Part shown: piece by piece, positions 17,572 through 26,153 of the stretch
Position numbering within the stretch: the stretch's first letter is position 1
How the letters are laid out: every line of letters starts with the position of its first letter
Origin: an uncultured beta proteobacterium
GTDB lineage: Bacteria; Pseudomonadota; Gammaproteobacteria; Burkholderiales; Rhodocyclaceae
Length of the DNA: 51,681 bases
Direction of reading: 5' to 3'
Assembly: GCA_903959855.1 (NCBI GenBank)
Contig: CAJBYR010000022.1
Location: forward strand, 1 to 51,681
Notes under the pieces: generated by a model
Databases searched by the model: none
What the model saw: the letters and a program-made list of their open reading frames with translations, nothing else
Told to the model about the DNA's origin: nothing
Translations under genes and position numbers: made by a program

Positions 17572-18670
17572 GGTTCTCGCGGCCGATGGTGAGGACGCCC
17601 GTGAGTGGGAAAGAATCGTCGGGAAGCTTCCCGGGGGTCTCCAGGACATCCACTTTCTTCCGGGGTATGGACGGATCTACCGGCGAACCTATGGTCAGGA
17701 GCCGTTCATGGCGGTGCTTGAAGACGATGGTTCCCTGGTAATGCAGGCATTCGTGCGAAGGCCCCTCGACGATCTCCCCTTTCTCGCGGATGAAGATGGG
17801 CCCAGTCGCTTTTTCGACATCGCCAATCCATACGGCTACGGCGGGCCGCTGTGCATTGCTACCAACGGCCGGGAGCCCGATGACCTGATTGACGAATTTG
17901 AAGACCTGTTCATGCGGGATTGCCATGCCCGGGGCTATGCCAGCGAGTTTTCCAGCCTTCACCCCCTCCTGGAAAACCATGTTCTGCTTGAGCGGTTTCA
18001 CCAGCTTCAGCTCACGCGCCAGAAACCGGTTGTGTACATACCGCTGGCCGATGGCGAAGCGGGAATCTGGCGGGGGCTTAACCGGGGCCAGAAAAGCTCG
18101 GTCAACAGGGCGCGCCGCGCCGGTGTGGAAATTCGGCGCGTAGTCCCGGACGAGGCGAATCTCGAAACCTTCAAGCGACTCTACTACGAGACGATGCGGC
18201 GCAACGGTGCGCACGAGCGCTGGTATTTTCCAGCCGACTATTTCGCGAATTGCCTGGCGGAACTGGGTGAGGACCGGGTCAGCTTCTTTTTTGCGGAGGT
18301 AGGGGGGGAAGTTGCCGCAGCCCATATGCTGCTGCACGGTTTCGCCATTGCCTACTATCACTTCGGTGGATCCGACGAAACATTCAGCGACTATCGTCCG
18401 AGTTCGCTGCTGATCTACGAGGCAGCCCTGTGGGCAAGCCGACAGGGATATCGGCAGTATCATCTCGGGGGCGGTGTATCGTCCGCTCCCGACGATAGCC
18501 TGTTCAGGTTCAAGGCGGGTTTCTCGGAGGCGAGGGCAATGCTATACACGTATGGCCGCGTAATCGACGAGACCACCTACCGCGAGTTGAGCAGGTGCAA
18601 GCGGGCGTTCGAGCTGAGGCAACTCGGTTGCGAGTCGGATTCGGCCTATTTCCCCCTCTATAGGCGTTGA
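17561..18670 (+). CDS. FemAB-related GNAT N-acyltransferase (candidate LegH)
   Basis: 369 residues of the FemAB/peptidoglycan-bridge-like GNAT superfamily (Acetyltransf_6 type). Seen: NRGQKSSVNRARRAGVEI near residue 180, and a C-terminal GNAT fold with AAHMLLHG, YYHFGGSDE, YHLGGG and a final FKAGFS motif. The legionaminate pathway needs an N-acetyltransferase (LegH) for the 4-amino group, and this gene sits exactly between legG and legI. It is the obvious candidate, though it is not the classical short GNAT. The ATG at 17561 overlaps the legG end. A G7 tract lies at 18302-18308. Function is inferred. Confidence 0.7.
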   Translation: MRFRVLAADGEDAREWERIVGKLPGGLQDIHFLPGYGRIYRRTYGQEPFMAVLEDDGSLVMQAFVRRPLDDLPFLADEDGPSRFFDIANPYGYGGPLCIATNGREPDDLIDEFEDLFMRDCHARGYASEFSSLHPLLENHVLLERFHQLQLTRQKPVVYIPLADGEAGIWRGLNRGQKSSVNRARRAGVEIRRVVPDEANLETFKRLYYETMRRNGAHERWYFPADYFANCLAELGEDRVSFFFAEVGGEVAAAHMLLHGFAIAYYHFGGSDETFSDYRPSSLLIYEAALWASRQGYRQYHLGGGVSSAPDDSLFRFKAGFSEARAMLYTYGRVIDETTYRELSRCKRAFELRQLGCESDSAYFPLYRR

Positions 18671-18682
18671 GCGGAGCGTTAC

Positions 18683-19732
18683 ATGGACTTTGAGTCGCGC
18701 GAGTTTTCATTCGGCCTGGATGAACCGACCCGGGTAATTGCCGAGATCGGCGTCAATCACAACGGCAGCCCCGAGATCGCCAGAACCATGGTCGATGCGG
18801 CGATCGAGGCCGGAGCGGACATCATCAAGTTCCAGGCATTCGTTTCCGAGAAGGAGATCAGCCGCTTTGCGGCAAAGACCCCCTATCAGAAAGAAACTAC
18901 CTCCAGCGAAGGCAATCAGCTGGAAATGTGCAAGGCGCTCGAGATGAAGCCCGAGACCCTGCGCGAAATGAAGCGCTATTGCGCCGAACGCAAGGCCCCG
19001 TTTCTTTGCGCTGCTTTCGATTTCGACAGCGTCGATCTGCTGGTGGATGACCTGCAAGTCGGCACCATCAAGGTTCCGTCGGGAGAGGTGACCAATCTGC
19101 CCTTTCTCGAGTACATTGGGTCCCGCCGCAAGGGCGTGATCCTGTCCACGGGGGCGAGTACGCTGGTCGAGGTCGGCATCGCCATTGAGACCTTGCGCAA
19201 GGCGGGCTGTCCGGAACTCATGCTGTTCCATTGCGTGTCGAGCTACCCAGCGCCGTTCGAGCAGGCGAACCTGCGGGCCATGCATACGCTGCGCGACGCT
19301 TTCCGGATACCGGTCGGATTCTCCGATCACACGATCGGCTGCGAGGCGGGAATCGCCGCCGCCGCCCTGGGTGCCTGTGCGATCGAAAAGCACTTTACGC
19401 TCGACAAGTCCATGCCGGGGCCGGACCACCGCGCGAGCATCGAACCACCGGAGCTTGCGGCGCTGGTCGATGGTGTACGCATTGCGCGTGCGGTCCTGGG
19501 CGATGGCGTCAAGCGGCCGGTTGCATCAGAGCTCGATAACCTGCCTCTGATCCGAAAATCGCTCGTCGCTTCCCGCCGCCTGGCGAAAGGCACGTGCCTG
19601 ACGGCCGACATGGTGGAGATCAAGCGGCCGGAAGGCGGAGTAGCGCCGGGCGATCTCGCGAAGATCCTGGGCCTTAACCTGACGGTCGATCTGGAGGCGG
19701 ATCAACCGATTACATGGGACTCCTTCGCATGA
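18683..19732 (+). CDS. legI: N-acetylneuraminate/legionaminate synthase
   Basis: 349 residues of the NeuB family. The TIM barrel starts at IAEIGVNHNGSPE (19-31), continues with IKFQAFV, HCVSSYPAP and GFSDHT, and includes EKHFTLD and GPDHRAS near 246. A C-terminal SAF (antifreeze-like) domain spans about 285-345. It condenses PEP with a diacetamido-hexose to form the nine-carbon acid in the cytoplasm. The second half of the barrel and the SAF lid are intact. Assignment to legionaminate over Neu5Ac rests on legB, legC and ptmE nearby. GCGGAGCG precedes the ATG. Confidence 0.92.
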   Translation: MDFESREFSFGLDEPTRVIAEIGVNHNGSPEIARTMVDAAIEAGADIIKFQAFVSEKEISRFAAKTPYQKETTSSEGNQLEMCKALEMKPETLREMKRYCAERKAPFLCAAFDFDSVDLLVDDLQVGTIKVPSGEVTNLPFLEYIGSRRKGVILSTGASTLVEVGIAIETLRKAGCPELMLFHCVSSYPAPFEQANLRAMHTLRDAFRIPVGFSDHTIGCEAGIAAAALGACAIEKHFTLDKSMPGPDHRASIEPPELAALVDGVRIARAVLGDGVKRPVASELDNLPLIRKSLVASRRLAKGTCLTADMVEIKRPEGGVAPGDLAKILGLNLTVDLEADQPITWDSFA

Positions 19733-20442
19733 GGGACCCCTATGACGCGCTGGCGCCGCATTATCGCGACTACGCCAGTCGAAAGTTATCGTATCTCAAG
19801 GCCGTCGATGCTTTCATCGTGGAGAACCTTCCCGAGTCAAGATCGTCGATGCTGGATGTCGGTACCGGCGATGGGGTCCGCGGCATGGCGCTGGCTCGGG
19901 AGATGGGGGCACAGAGGGTGGTCCTGGCGGACATATCGAGCGAAATGGTCGCCCTCTGCCGATCATTGGGTGCAGACGAGGTCTGGCAATGCGCGGCACA
20001 GGAACTGCCGGATACAGGGAATCGGTTCGATGTGATCCTTTGCCTTTGGAACGTTCTGGGGCACTTGCCGGACCATGCGGCCAGAATCGATGCCCTGAAG
20101 TGCATGCGGCGCTCTCTCTCGTCCGCCGGCAGGCTTTTCATCGACGTGAATAATCGCCACAATGCCGCAGCCTATGGACGCTGGCGGGTATTCGGAAGAC
20201 GTGTCGTCGATGCCATTTGTCCGGACCGCTGCCGTGGTGATACTAGTTTCGATTGGCAGATCGGGGACCGGAAATTCCCCGCGATGGGCCATTTGTTTAC
20301 TCCGGCCGAGGCGCACGCACTAGTCGCAGAAGCCGGTTTCAGGATTGTGAGGTTTGGGGTAATCGATTATTCGGATGGTCGTCGCTCGACGATTCCGACC
20401 GCAGGACAACTCGTGTTTTGCCTGGGAGATATTGACGAATGA
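19729..20442 (+). CDS. class I SAM-dependent methyltransferase
   Basis: 237 residues. SAM motif I MLDVGTGDGVRG is at 41-52, followed by VVLADISSEMV and LCLWNVLGHLPDH (post-I and motif IV areas). I choose ATG 19729, which forms ATGA with the legI stop; an in-frame ATG at 19714 would add five residues inside legI. It sits in the nonulosonate module, so O- or N-methylation of the sugar acid is a reasonable guess, but the substrate cannot be read. The next gene is a second methyltransferase, also coupled by ATGA. Confidence 0.8.
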   Translation: MRDPYDALAPHYRDYASRKLSYLKAVDAFIVENLPESRSSMLDVGTGDGVRGMALAREMGAQRVVLADISSEMVALCRSLGADEVWQCAAQELPDTGNRFDVILCLWNVLGHLPDHAARIDALKCMRRSLSSAGRLFIDVNNRHNAAAYGRWRVFGRRVVDAICPDRCRGDTSFDWQIGDRKFPAMGHLFTPAEAHALVAEAGFRIVRFGVIDYSDGRRSTIPTAGQLVFCLGDIDE

Positions 20443-21107
20443 ATACGCTGTGGAATCCCTTATGGAACGACATTTTCAGGAGTCGGTCGTGGGGAAGCTA
20501 TCCGGAGGATGCCTTGATACGCTTCATTGCGACCAACTATTACAAGCGGTCGCCGCGGTCAGAGTGTTCGATCCTTGATCTGGGTTGCGGCACCGGCGCA
20601 TCGACATGGTACTTGTGCCGCGAGGGCTTTTGCGTCACCGCCGTCGACGGAGCGGCGGAAGGCGTCGAACTGGTCCGGAAGCGACTGGAGAATGAGGGCC
20701 TTTCCGCCGCGCTGGATGTGGCCGACATCGCCGCGCTGACCTACGCTCCGGAGAGCTTCGACTGCATTGTCGATGTGGCGTGCCTGATGTGCAATGGATA
20801 CGCGGATGTGAAGGCCCTGATGCCCCGATTGAAGTCGCTTCTGAAGCCCGGAGGGAAGCTATTCTCGTTCACGGCGCGCGACGGATGCTGGGGGGACGGG
20901 ATCGGTCGGCCGCTTGGACACAACACCTACATTGACTCGCAAGAAGGACCATTCGCGCGCATGGGAACGGTCCGTTTTTCGAACGAGCAGGGGATCCGGG
21001 AAATCTACGGCTGCTTCCCGAAGATATCGTTGGACTATGTCGAGCGCTCGATCGAATCACGAAAGCACATCGTTTCCCACTGGGTGGTTACGTGCGAGAG
21101 GGAGTAG
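20439..21107 (+). CDS. class I SAM-dependent methyltransferase
   Basis: 222 residues. SAM motif I ILDLGCGTGAST is at 45-56, with VTAVDGAAEGVE (post-I), a DCIVDVACLMCNGY segment and LLKPGGKLFSFT (motif VI area). N-terminal LWNPLWNDIFRSRSWG (4-19) resembles a group of small methyltransferases found in glycan loci. It is coupled to the preceding methyltransferase. The pair may act successively, or on different positions, of the nonulosonate. No specific substrate can be assigned. Confidence 0.8.
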   Translation: MNTLWNPLWNDIFRSRSWGSYPEDALIRFIATNYYKRSPRSECSILDLGCGTGASTWYLCREGFCVTAVDGAAEGVELVRKRLENEGLSAALDVADIAALTYAPESFDCIVDVACLMCNGYADVKALMPRLKSLLKPGGKLFSFTARDGCWGDGIGRPLGHNTYIDSQEGPFARMGTVRFSNEQGIREIYGCFPKISLDYVERSIESRKHIVSHWVVTCERE

Positions 21108-21172
21108 CGCCGCGTGATTGCCGATTCAGGCTTCAGACTACCATCGGGCCGGATACTGGACGAGTGCTGTCG

Positions 21173-22213
21173 ATGATCTTGAGCGAATTGGATCGTTTTA
21201 TCGTTGGCGATGCCGCGTCGGTTCGGGACGCCATGAGCGCCATCAACGACAACTTCCGTGAAGTCGTTCTGGTATCGCGGGCGGACAGGCGCATAGTCGG
21301 TGTAATTACCGATGGAGACATTCGTCGGGCCTTGTTGCGCGGGGCCACCATGGATTCACCGGCCAGCGAGGTGATGAGTAGGGATTTCGTTTCGGCCACG
21401 GCGGAAATGGACCGCGCAGCTGTCCTGGACCTGATGAAGGCGCTGCATATCCGGCACGTTCCTGTTTTGCGGGGCGACGGTACGCTGCAGAGCATCCATT
21501 TTCTGGAGGATATAATTGGCGCCCCTGTCTGCGCGAGCCCTGCAGTGATCATGGCAGGGGGGAGGGGTGTGCGCCTCCTGCCAATTACGCAGTCCTGCCC
21601 AAAGCCCATGGTTCCTGTCGCTGGCCGGCCGATTCTCGAACGTATCGTCTTGCATCTCGTGGGGTGCGGTGTTCGCCACATATTCCTCTCGATCAATTAT
21701 CTTGGGCACATGATCGAGGACCATTTCGGCGATGGCACGGCCTTTGGCTGCCGCATCGAATACCTGCGCGAAACCACCGAGCTCGGTACGGGGGGCGCTC
21801 TGAGGTTGTTGCCCCAGAGACCGCGCCATCCTTTGCTGGTGTTGAACGGTGACCAGGTGTCGCGTATCGACGTGCAGGGGCTGCTGGCGCGGCACGCGGT
21901 CGCCGGCGTGCGCGCCACGATGGCAGTCGGTTCGTACCAGCACCAGGTGCCGTTCGGGGTTGTTCACGAGCAGGATGGCCGCCTGATGCGCATCGAGGAG
22001 AAGCCGTCGCTGTCCATGCTGGTGAATCGCGGCGTCTATGTACTTGAGCCCGATGTTCTCGACCTGATCCCCCAGGGCCAGTCGTTCCCGATCACCGATT
22101 TGTTCGATCGATTGCTCGAACGCGGCGAACCCGTAGGCACCTATTTTTCCGACGACGAATGGCTGGACGTCGGCCGTCCCGCCGACCTGCTGAGAGCGAA
22201 CGGGCTCGCCTAG
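21173..22213 (+). CDS. ptmE: CBS-domain nucleotidyltransferase, PtmE-like (glucosamine-1-phosphate guanylyltransferase)
   Basis: 346 residues in two parts. An N-terminal tandem CBS pair spans about 8-112 (VGVITDGDIRRALL, HIRHVPVL), followed by a nucleotidyltransferase domain from 124 with AGGRGVRLLPITQSCPKPM (128-146). This fusion is typical of PtmE/LegX-type enzymes that make GDP-GlcN and so commit amino sugar to the GDP-based legionaminate route. CBS domains usually sense nucleotides, so it may be regulated allosterically. I use ATG 21173; the frame is open to 21092 but unconserved, and GTG 21164 is an alternative. It ends in TAG. Confidence 0.85.
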   Translation: MILSELDRFIVGDAASVRDAMSAINDNFREVVLVSRADRRIVGVITDGDIRRALLRGATMDSPASEVMSRDFVSATAEMDRAAVLDLMKALHIRHVPVLRGDGTLQSIHFLEDIIGAPVCASPAVIMAGGRGVRLLPITQSCPKPMVPVAGRPILERIVLHLVGCGVRHIFLSINYLGHMIEDHFGDGTAFGCRIEYLRETTELGTGGALRLLPQRPRHPLLVLNGDQVSRIDVQGLLARHAVAGVRATMAVGSYQHQVPFGVVHEQDGRLMRIEEKPSLSMLVNRGVYVLEPDVLDLIPQGQSFPITDLFDRLLERGEPVGTYFSDDEWLDVGRPADLLRANGLA

Positions 22214-22218
22214 GGATC

Positions 22219-23382
22219 ATGGACAATGATCTGGCAAACGACGTCCTGGACGTCCTCGGTCGCTGCCTTGCCGGGGCGAAGCGACCGGTAGCGCTTCACG
22301 AACCCCGGTTCGAAGGAAACGAATGGCGGTACGTCAAGGAGTGCCTCGATTCCGGTTGGGTGTCGTCGGTCGGTGCGTTTGTCGACCGTTACGAGTCGGA
22401 TCTGGCGGCCCTGACCGGCGTGCGGCGCGCAGTCGCGGTTGTCAATGGCACGGCGGCATTGCACATGTGCCTGCTCCTGGCCGGAGTCGAGCGCGAGGAC
22501 GAGGTGCTGATGCCGACTCTGACGTTTGTGGCAACGGCCAATGCAGTGGTTTATTGCGGGGCCGTGCCGCACCTGGTCGATAGCGATGCGAGCACCTTGG
22601 GCGTCGACCCGGAAAAATTGCGGGCCTATATGGAGTCGCTGGTCGAAAGGCGCTCCGACCTAGCATTCAACAAATTGACCGGCCGTCGCATCAGGGCGCT
22701 TGTCGTCATGCATACCTTCGGGCATCCCGCGGATCTGGAGTCCTTGTCCCGGGTCTGCGGGGATTTCGGCTTGGTGCTGATCGAGGATGCGGCAGAGTCG
22801 CTGGGCTCCTTCTACAAGGGTCGGCCCACCGGAAACTGGGGCCTTCTCTCCGCCGTGAGTTTCAACGGCAACAAGATCGTGACGGCAGGCGGCGGCGGGG
22901 CGATACTCACCAACAATGTTGAATTGGGAGATCTGGCCAAGCACCTGACCACCACGGCGCGCCGGCCACATCGCTGGGAATTTGTTCATGATGCCGTGGG
23001 CTACAACTACCGCCTACCGAATATCAATGCGGCGCTGGGTTGCGCACAGCTGGAACAGTTGCCGGAATCCGTGACCCGAAAGCGCGCGCTGGCCGTGCGA
23101 TACCGGGATGCCTTTGCTTCAATATCGGGGGCCAGTTTCTTTCTGGAGCCGGAGGATTGTTGCAGCAATTACTGGCTGAACGCTTTGTTGATCGATCCCG
23201 AACTGGCGAATCAGCGGGACCGGGTTCTTGCGGCAAGCAACGAAGCAGGATTCATGACCCGCCCGGTCTGGTCCTTGATGCATCGCCTTCCAATGTATGC
23301 GGCATGTCCGCGAATGAATCTGGATGTCGCGGAAAGTCTGGCTTCGAGAGTCGTGAATCTTCCCAGCAGTGCCTTCCTGTAA
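22219..23382 (+). CDS. legC: LegC family aminotransferase (PLP, DegT/DnrJ/EryC1/StrS)
   Basis: 387 residues. PLP signature elements are MHTFGHPADL, LIEDAAESLGS and the Schiff-base lysine in FNGNKIVTAGGGG (Lys219). LegC transaminates the 4-keto-6-deoxy sugar nucleotide made by LegB to its 4-amino form, the substrate for LegH. The N-terminal EPRFEGNEWRYVKECLDSGWVSS region is typical of LegC/PseC-like enzymes of about 385 residues. Start ATG 22219 lies 5 bases after the ptmE stop. Placing it after ptmE completes the pathway set in this module. Confidence 0.9.
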   Translation: MDNDLANDVLDVLGRCLAGAKRPVALHEPRFEGNEWRYVKECLDSGWVSSVGAFVDRYESDLAALTGVRRAVAVVNGTAALHMCLLLAGVEREDEVLMPTLTFVATANAVVYCGAVPHLVDSDASTLGVDPEKLRAYMESLVERRSDLAFNKLTGRRIRALVVMHTFGHPADLESLSRVCGDFGLVLIEDAAESLGSFYKGRPTGNWGLLSAVSFNGNKIVTAGGGGAILTNNVELGDLAKHLTTTARRPHRWEFVHDAVGYNYRLPNINAALGCAQLEQLPESVTRKRALAVRYRDAFASISGASFFLEPEDCCSNYWLNALLIDPELANQRDRVLAASNEAGFMTRPVWSLMHRLPMYAACPRMNLDVAESLASRVVNLPSSAFL

Positions 23383-23467
23383 ATGCCAGGCCTGACTTCC
23401 GCCGCGTGCAGATTGCGGCGCATCGAACCCGATCCCCGGCCGGGACCTTGTTCGGCGCGAGACGGCC

Positions 23468-25258
23468 ATGGCGCGTAGTACCCTCCTGGCCGTGACCGCC
23501 ATGGAATCTTATTGGGGCGGGTCGGAGCCTGATGCCTTTCTCGGACGCTGGTGCTTGCCGTATCCTGCCGAACTCACGGCACCCAAGCGGCTGACCCGCG
23601 TTGTCGACTACCCTTGGTACCCGCGGCAAACCAGGGTGGCGGCCTATCGCTACTGCAGTGACCTGAAAGACACGCTGCTGGGCGCCATCGCACCGGCACT
23701 CGATGCCCTTCACGGTACCGAGTATTCGGTGCACGGTTGGAATCTGATGCTGGGTGCCTGGTTGCATCGCATGGTGATGAGCGCGTATCACCATCATGAC
23801 TGTCTGCTTAGAGCGCGGGATCAGTTTCCCGATCTACTCATGCATGGTCCCGCTGCCGAGACGTGTTTGCCGCCCGGGACAACCGAGCAGTTTTTTCGGG
23901 ATTTTCGAGGTAGCCACCGGCATCATGCGCTGATCTCCGACCTTGCCACAGCCCTGGGAGTTCGGTGCGAGCGACACCTGCCGGATGGGTCCGCAGCCGA
24001 CCCGGATCAGGACCCACCTCCGCAGCAATCCGGTGCAGTCGCCGGGAGAAGCTGGGTGAAGGAGTATGTCAAAAGCGTCGGCAAACGAGCGGCAAGGCGG
24101 GCAACTTTGCACGCAAATTGCGTCCTGTACAGCGCCTCATTGAACGTGAAGGAAGCCAATGCGCTGATGCTGGCCAGCAGGTTCCGGATTGCACGGCTGC
24201 CCCTGGTTTCCCTCGCCGAAGAGCGGTGGCCGGCGCCCGACAATGCCATGCGCACCAGGCTGTCGGCGCAACTGGCTGCGGGAAGCGGTCTGGACGGCTT
24301 CGGACGCCTCCTTGCGGGCATTGTTTTCGGAAACTTTCCGGTTTCGTTCGGAGAGGGCTTTGGTCAACTGAAGAACATCGTTTCGGAAAATTTCCCAAGG
24401 AGAGCGACGCGCATAGTCAGCAGCATGGCATGGGTTGGCGACGACGCGTTCTCGCTTTGGGCGGCGGAGCGGAAAATGGCCGGCGCCATGCTGGTGAGCG
24501 CTCAGCATGGGGGCGGCTACGGCGTTCGCGAGATGTTGAGCGGTTCCGAGTTCATCGAGGATCAGGTGACGGATCGCTTCCTCGCTTGGGGTCCCGCGAC
24601 CGTCGTCGGGGCGGACTCGCGCTCCCTTCCAGTGCCCCCGCATTTCCATCTCTCGGGTGCGCGCAAGGGCGGGGGACGCCTGTTTTACATAGGCGGAACC
24701 GGCGGATTGCTGTTTCCCTACGGATTCATGAGCGCCGTTGATGGACCAGATGCAATCGAATACATCGAACGCCAGGCCAGGTTTTTTAGGGCCTTGCCGG
24801 AGAATCTTGTGCGACAATTTCTCATTCGGCCGAATCCGCACGATTTCGGATGGAGCGAGAAGGCGAGGCTGCTCGACGCGATTCCCGGCCTCGCGATTGA
24901 CGACTATTCTGAGGACTTTACGGCACGCCTGGCGCAGGCGCGGCTGGCGGTCGTGGACAATATGAACACCACATACCTTCAAGCCATGGGAAGCGGTGTT
25001 CCGACACTGCTGGTTTGGGATTCCGAGATATGGTCGCTCAATCCAGATGCGGAGGAAGCGTTTGGGGAACTGCGTGAGGCGGGGGTATTCTTTTCCGATC
25101 CGGCAGCTGCCGCCGCGGCAGTTGCCTGGATCAGCGATGATCCGCTCTCTTGGTGGCATTCGCGGCCGGTAGCCGACGCCGTGCGTACCTTCCTTGGAAG
25201 ATACTATCGTGCCGACAATGCGTGGCTTCAGGCATGGCGACGTGAATTGCTGGCGTAA
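23468..25258 (+). CDS. LIC12162-family putative transferase
   Basis: 596 residues resembling the LIC12162 family. That family recurs in spirochaetes and proteobacteria near sialic/legionaminic acid genes and has no settled biochemical function. N-terminal TAMESYWGGSEPDAFLGRWC is a family-like opening. The C-terminal third looks like a GT-B donor domain: LIRPNPHDFGW, then VVDNMNTTYLQAMGSGVPTL, a phrase like those in KDO/capsule-type transferases. Directly after legC, it is a candidate to transfer the CMP-nonulosonate, but that is inference. An 85-base gap before it holds nothing recognisable. The protein appears cytoplasmic, with no signal peptide. Confidence 0.7.
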   Translation: MARSTLLAVTAMESYWGGSEPDAFLGRWCLPYPAELTAPKRLTRVVDYPWYPRQTRVAAYRYCSDLKDTLLGAIAPALDALHGTEYSVHGWNLMLGAWLHRMVMSAYHHHDCLLRARDQFPDLLMHGPAAETCLPPGTTEQFFRDFRGSHRHHALISDLATALGVRCERHLPDGSAADPDQDPPPQQSGAVAGRSWVKEYVKSVGKRAARRATLHANCVLYSASLNVKEANALMLASRFRIARLPLVSLAEERWPAPDNAMRTRLSAQLAAGSGLDGFGRLLAGIVFGNFPVSFGEGFGQLKNIVSENFPRRATRIVSSMAWVGDDAFSLWAAERKMAGAMLVSAQHGGGYGVREMLSGSEFIEDQVTDRFLAWGPATVVGADSRSLPVPPHFHLSGARKGGGRLFYIGGTGGLLFPYGFMSAVDGPDAIEYIERQARFFRALPENLVRQFLIRPNPHDFGWSEKARLLDAIPGLAIDDYSEDFTARLAQARLAVVDNMNTTYLQAMGSGVPTLLVWDSEIWSLNPDAEEAFGELREAGVFFSDPAAAAAAVAWISDDPLSWWHSRPVADAVRTFLGRYYRADNAWLQAWRRELLA

Positions 25259-25281
25259 ACTCAACTGCATGCTATGAAGCC

Positions 25282-26142
25282 ATGAGATCCGGTATTCGGA
25301 AAAACATCAAGAGCGGGATTGCCCGGCTGACACGCGGCCAGTTGATGAACTACGCCGCGGCAATCCATGACCAGCCGACTCCTTTTCCGGCCAAGGGTCC
25401 CGGCCGCTATTTGCAGGTTCGTCCGGACGATACCTTCATCGTCAGCTATCCCAGATCCGGCAATACCTGGTTGCGTTTCCTCGTGGCAAACCTGGTGCAT
25501 CGCGGTGAGGTGGTGGATTACGGCAACATCGAGACCATTGTCCCCGACATTTACGTGACGAACGAACTCAGCCTGCGCAAAATGGCCGGGCCGAGGATAT
25601 TGAAGAGTCACGAGGCTTACGATCCGCGATATCGGCGGGTGATATATGCGGTGCGCGACCCGCGCGGCGTGATTGTTTCGCAGTTCAATACGCTGCGACG
25701 CCTGCGTGGTGATCTCGTCGGCGATTCCTTCGAGAAATTCGTCGACAGGCAGCTTGCGGGGGACTTCGATGCTTGGTTCGGCAGTTGGTCGGGAAATGTC
25801 TGCAGCTGGATACACCAGGACAAGGCCGATGTGGAATTGCTGGTTGTCAAATACGAGGATGTCCGGCGCGATACGCTGGCGGTTGCCACCAGAATCGTGG
25901 AATTCCTGGGAATCGAAACTTCGGAGGAGGAACTTCGGGACGCCGTGGCAAATTCGTCGCACGGACGCATGCGTGACCTGTACGAAAGTTCTAGCGCCCG
26001 GCTCGAAAAGGCCATCGGCGAGGGGAATGCGGGGCATTTGCGGCCGAACATGGCTTCCGCGGATCCCGGCATGACCCCCAGGATCGAACAACGCATTCGC
26101 GACCGCTATGGCCGTGTAATGGCGTCGCTAGGATATGCCTGA
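25282..26142 (+). CDS. PAPS-dependent sulfotransferase
   Basis: 286 residues of the sulfotransferase 1 superfamily. The 5'-phosphosulfate loop YPRSGNTW is at 56-63. The 3'-phosphate-binding Arg125 and Ser133 lie in RDPRGVIVS, and the helix RIVEFLGIETSEEEL and a late RPNM segment are also seen. It would move sulfate from PAPS to a hydroxyl or amine on the glycan in the cytoplasm. With cysC at 12156 in the same locus, it gives a donor-and-enzyme pair for a sulfated surface polysaccharide. Start ATG 25282 is the first sensible codon. The acceptor is unknown. Confidence 0.87.
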   Translation: MRSGIRKNIKSGIARLTRGQLMNYAAAIHDQPTPFPAKGPGRYLQVRPDDTFIVSYPRSGNTWLRFLVANLVHRGEVVDYGNIETIVPDIYVTNELSLRKMAGPRILKSHEAYDPRYRRVIYAVRDPRGVIVSQFNTLRRLRGDLVGDSFEKFVDRQLAGDFDAWFGSWSGNVCSWIHQDKADVELLVVKYEDVRRDTLAVATRIVEFLGIETSEEELRDAVANSSHGRMRDLYESSSARLEKAIGEGNAGHLRPNMASADPGMTPRIEQRIRDRYGRVMASLGYA

Positions 26143-26153
26143 GTGAATTGCAG

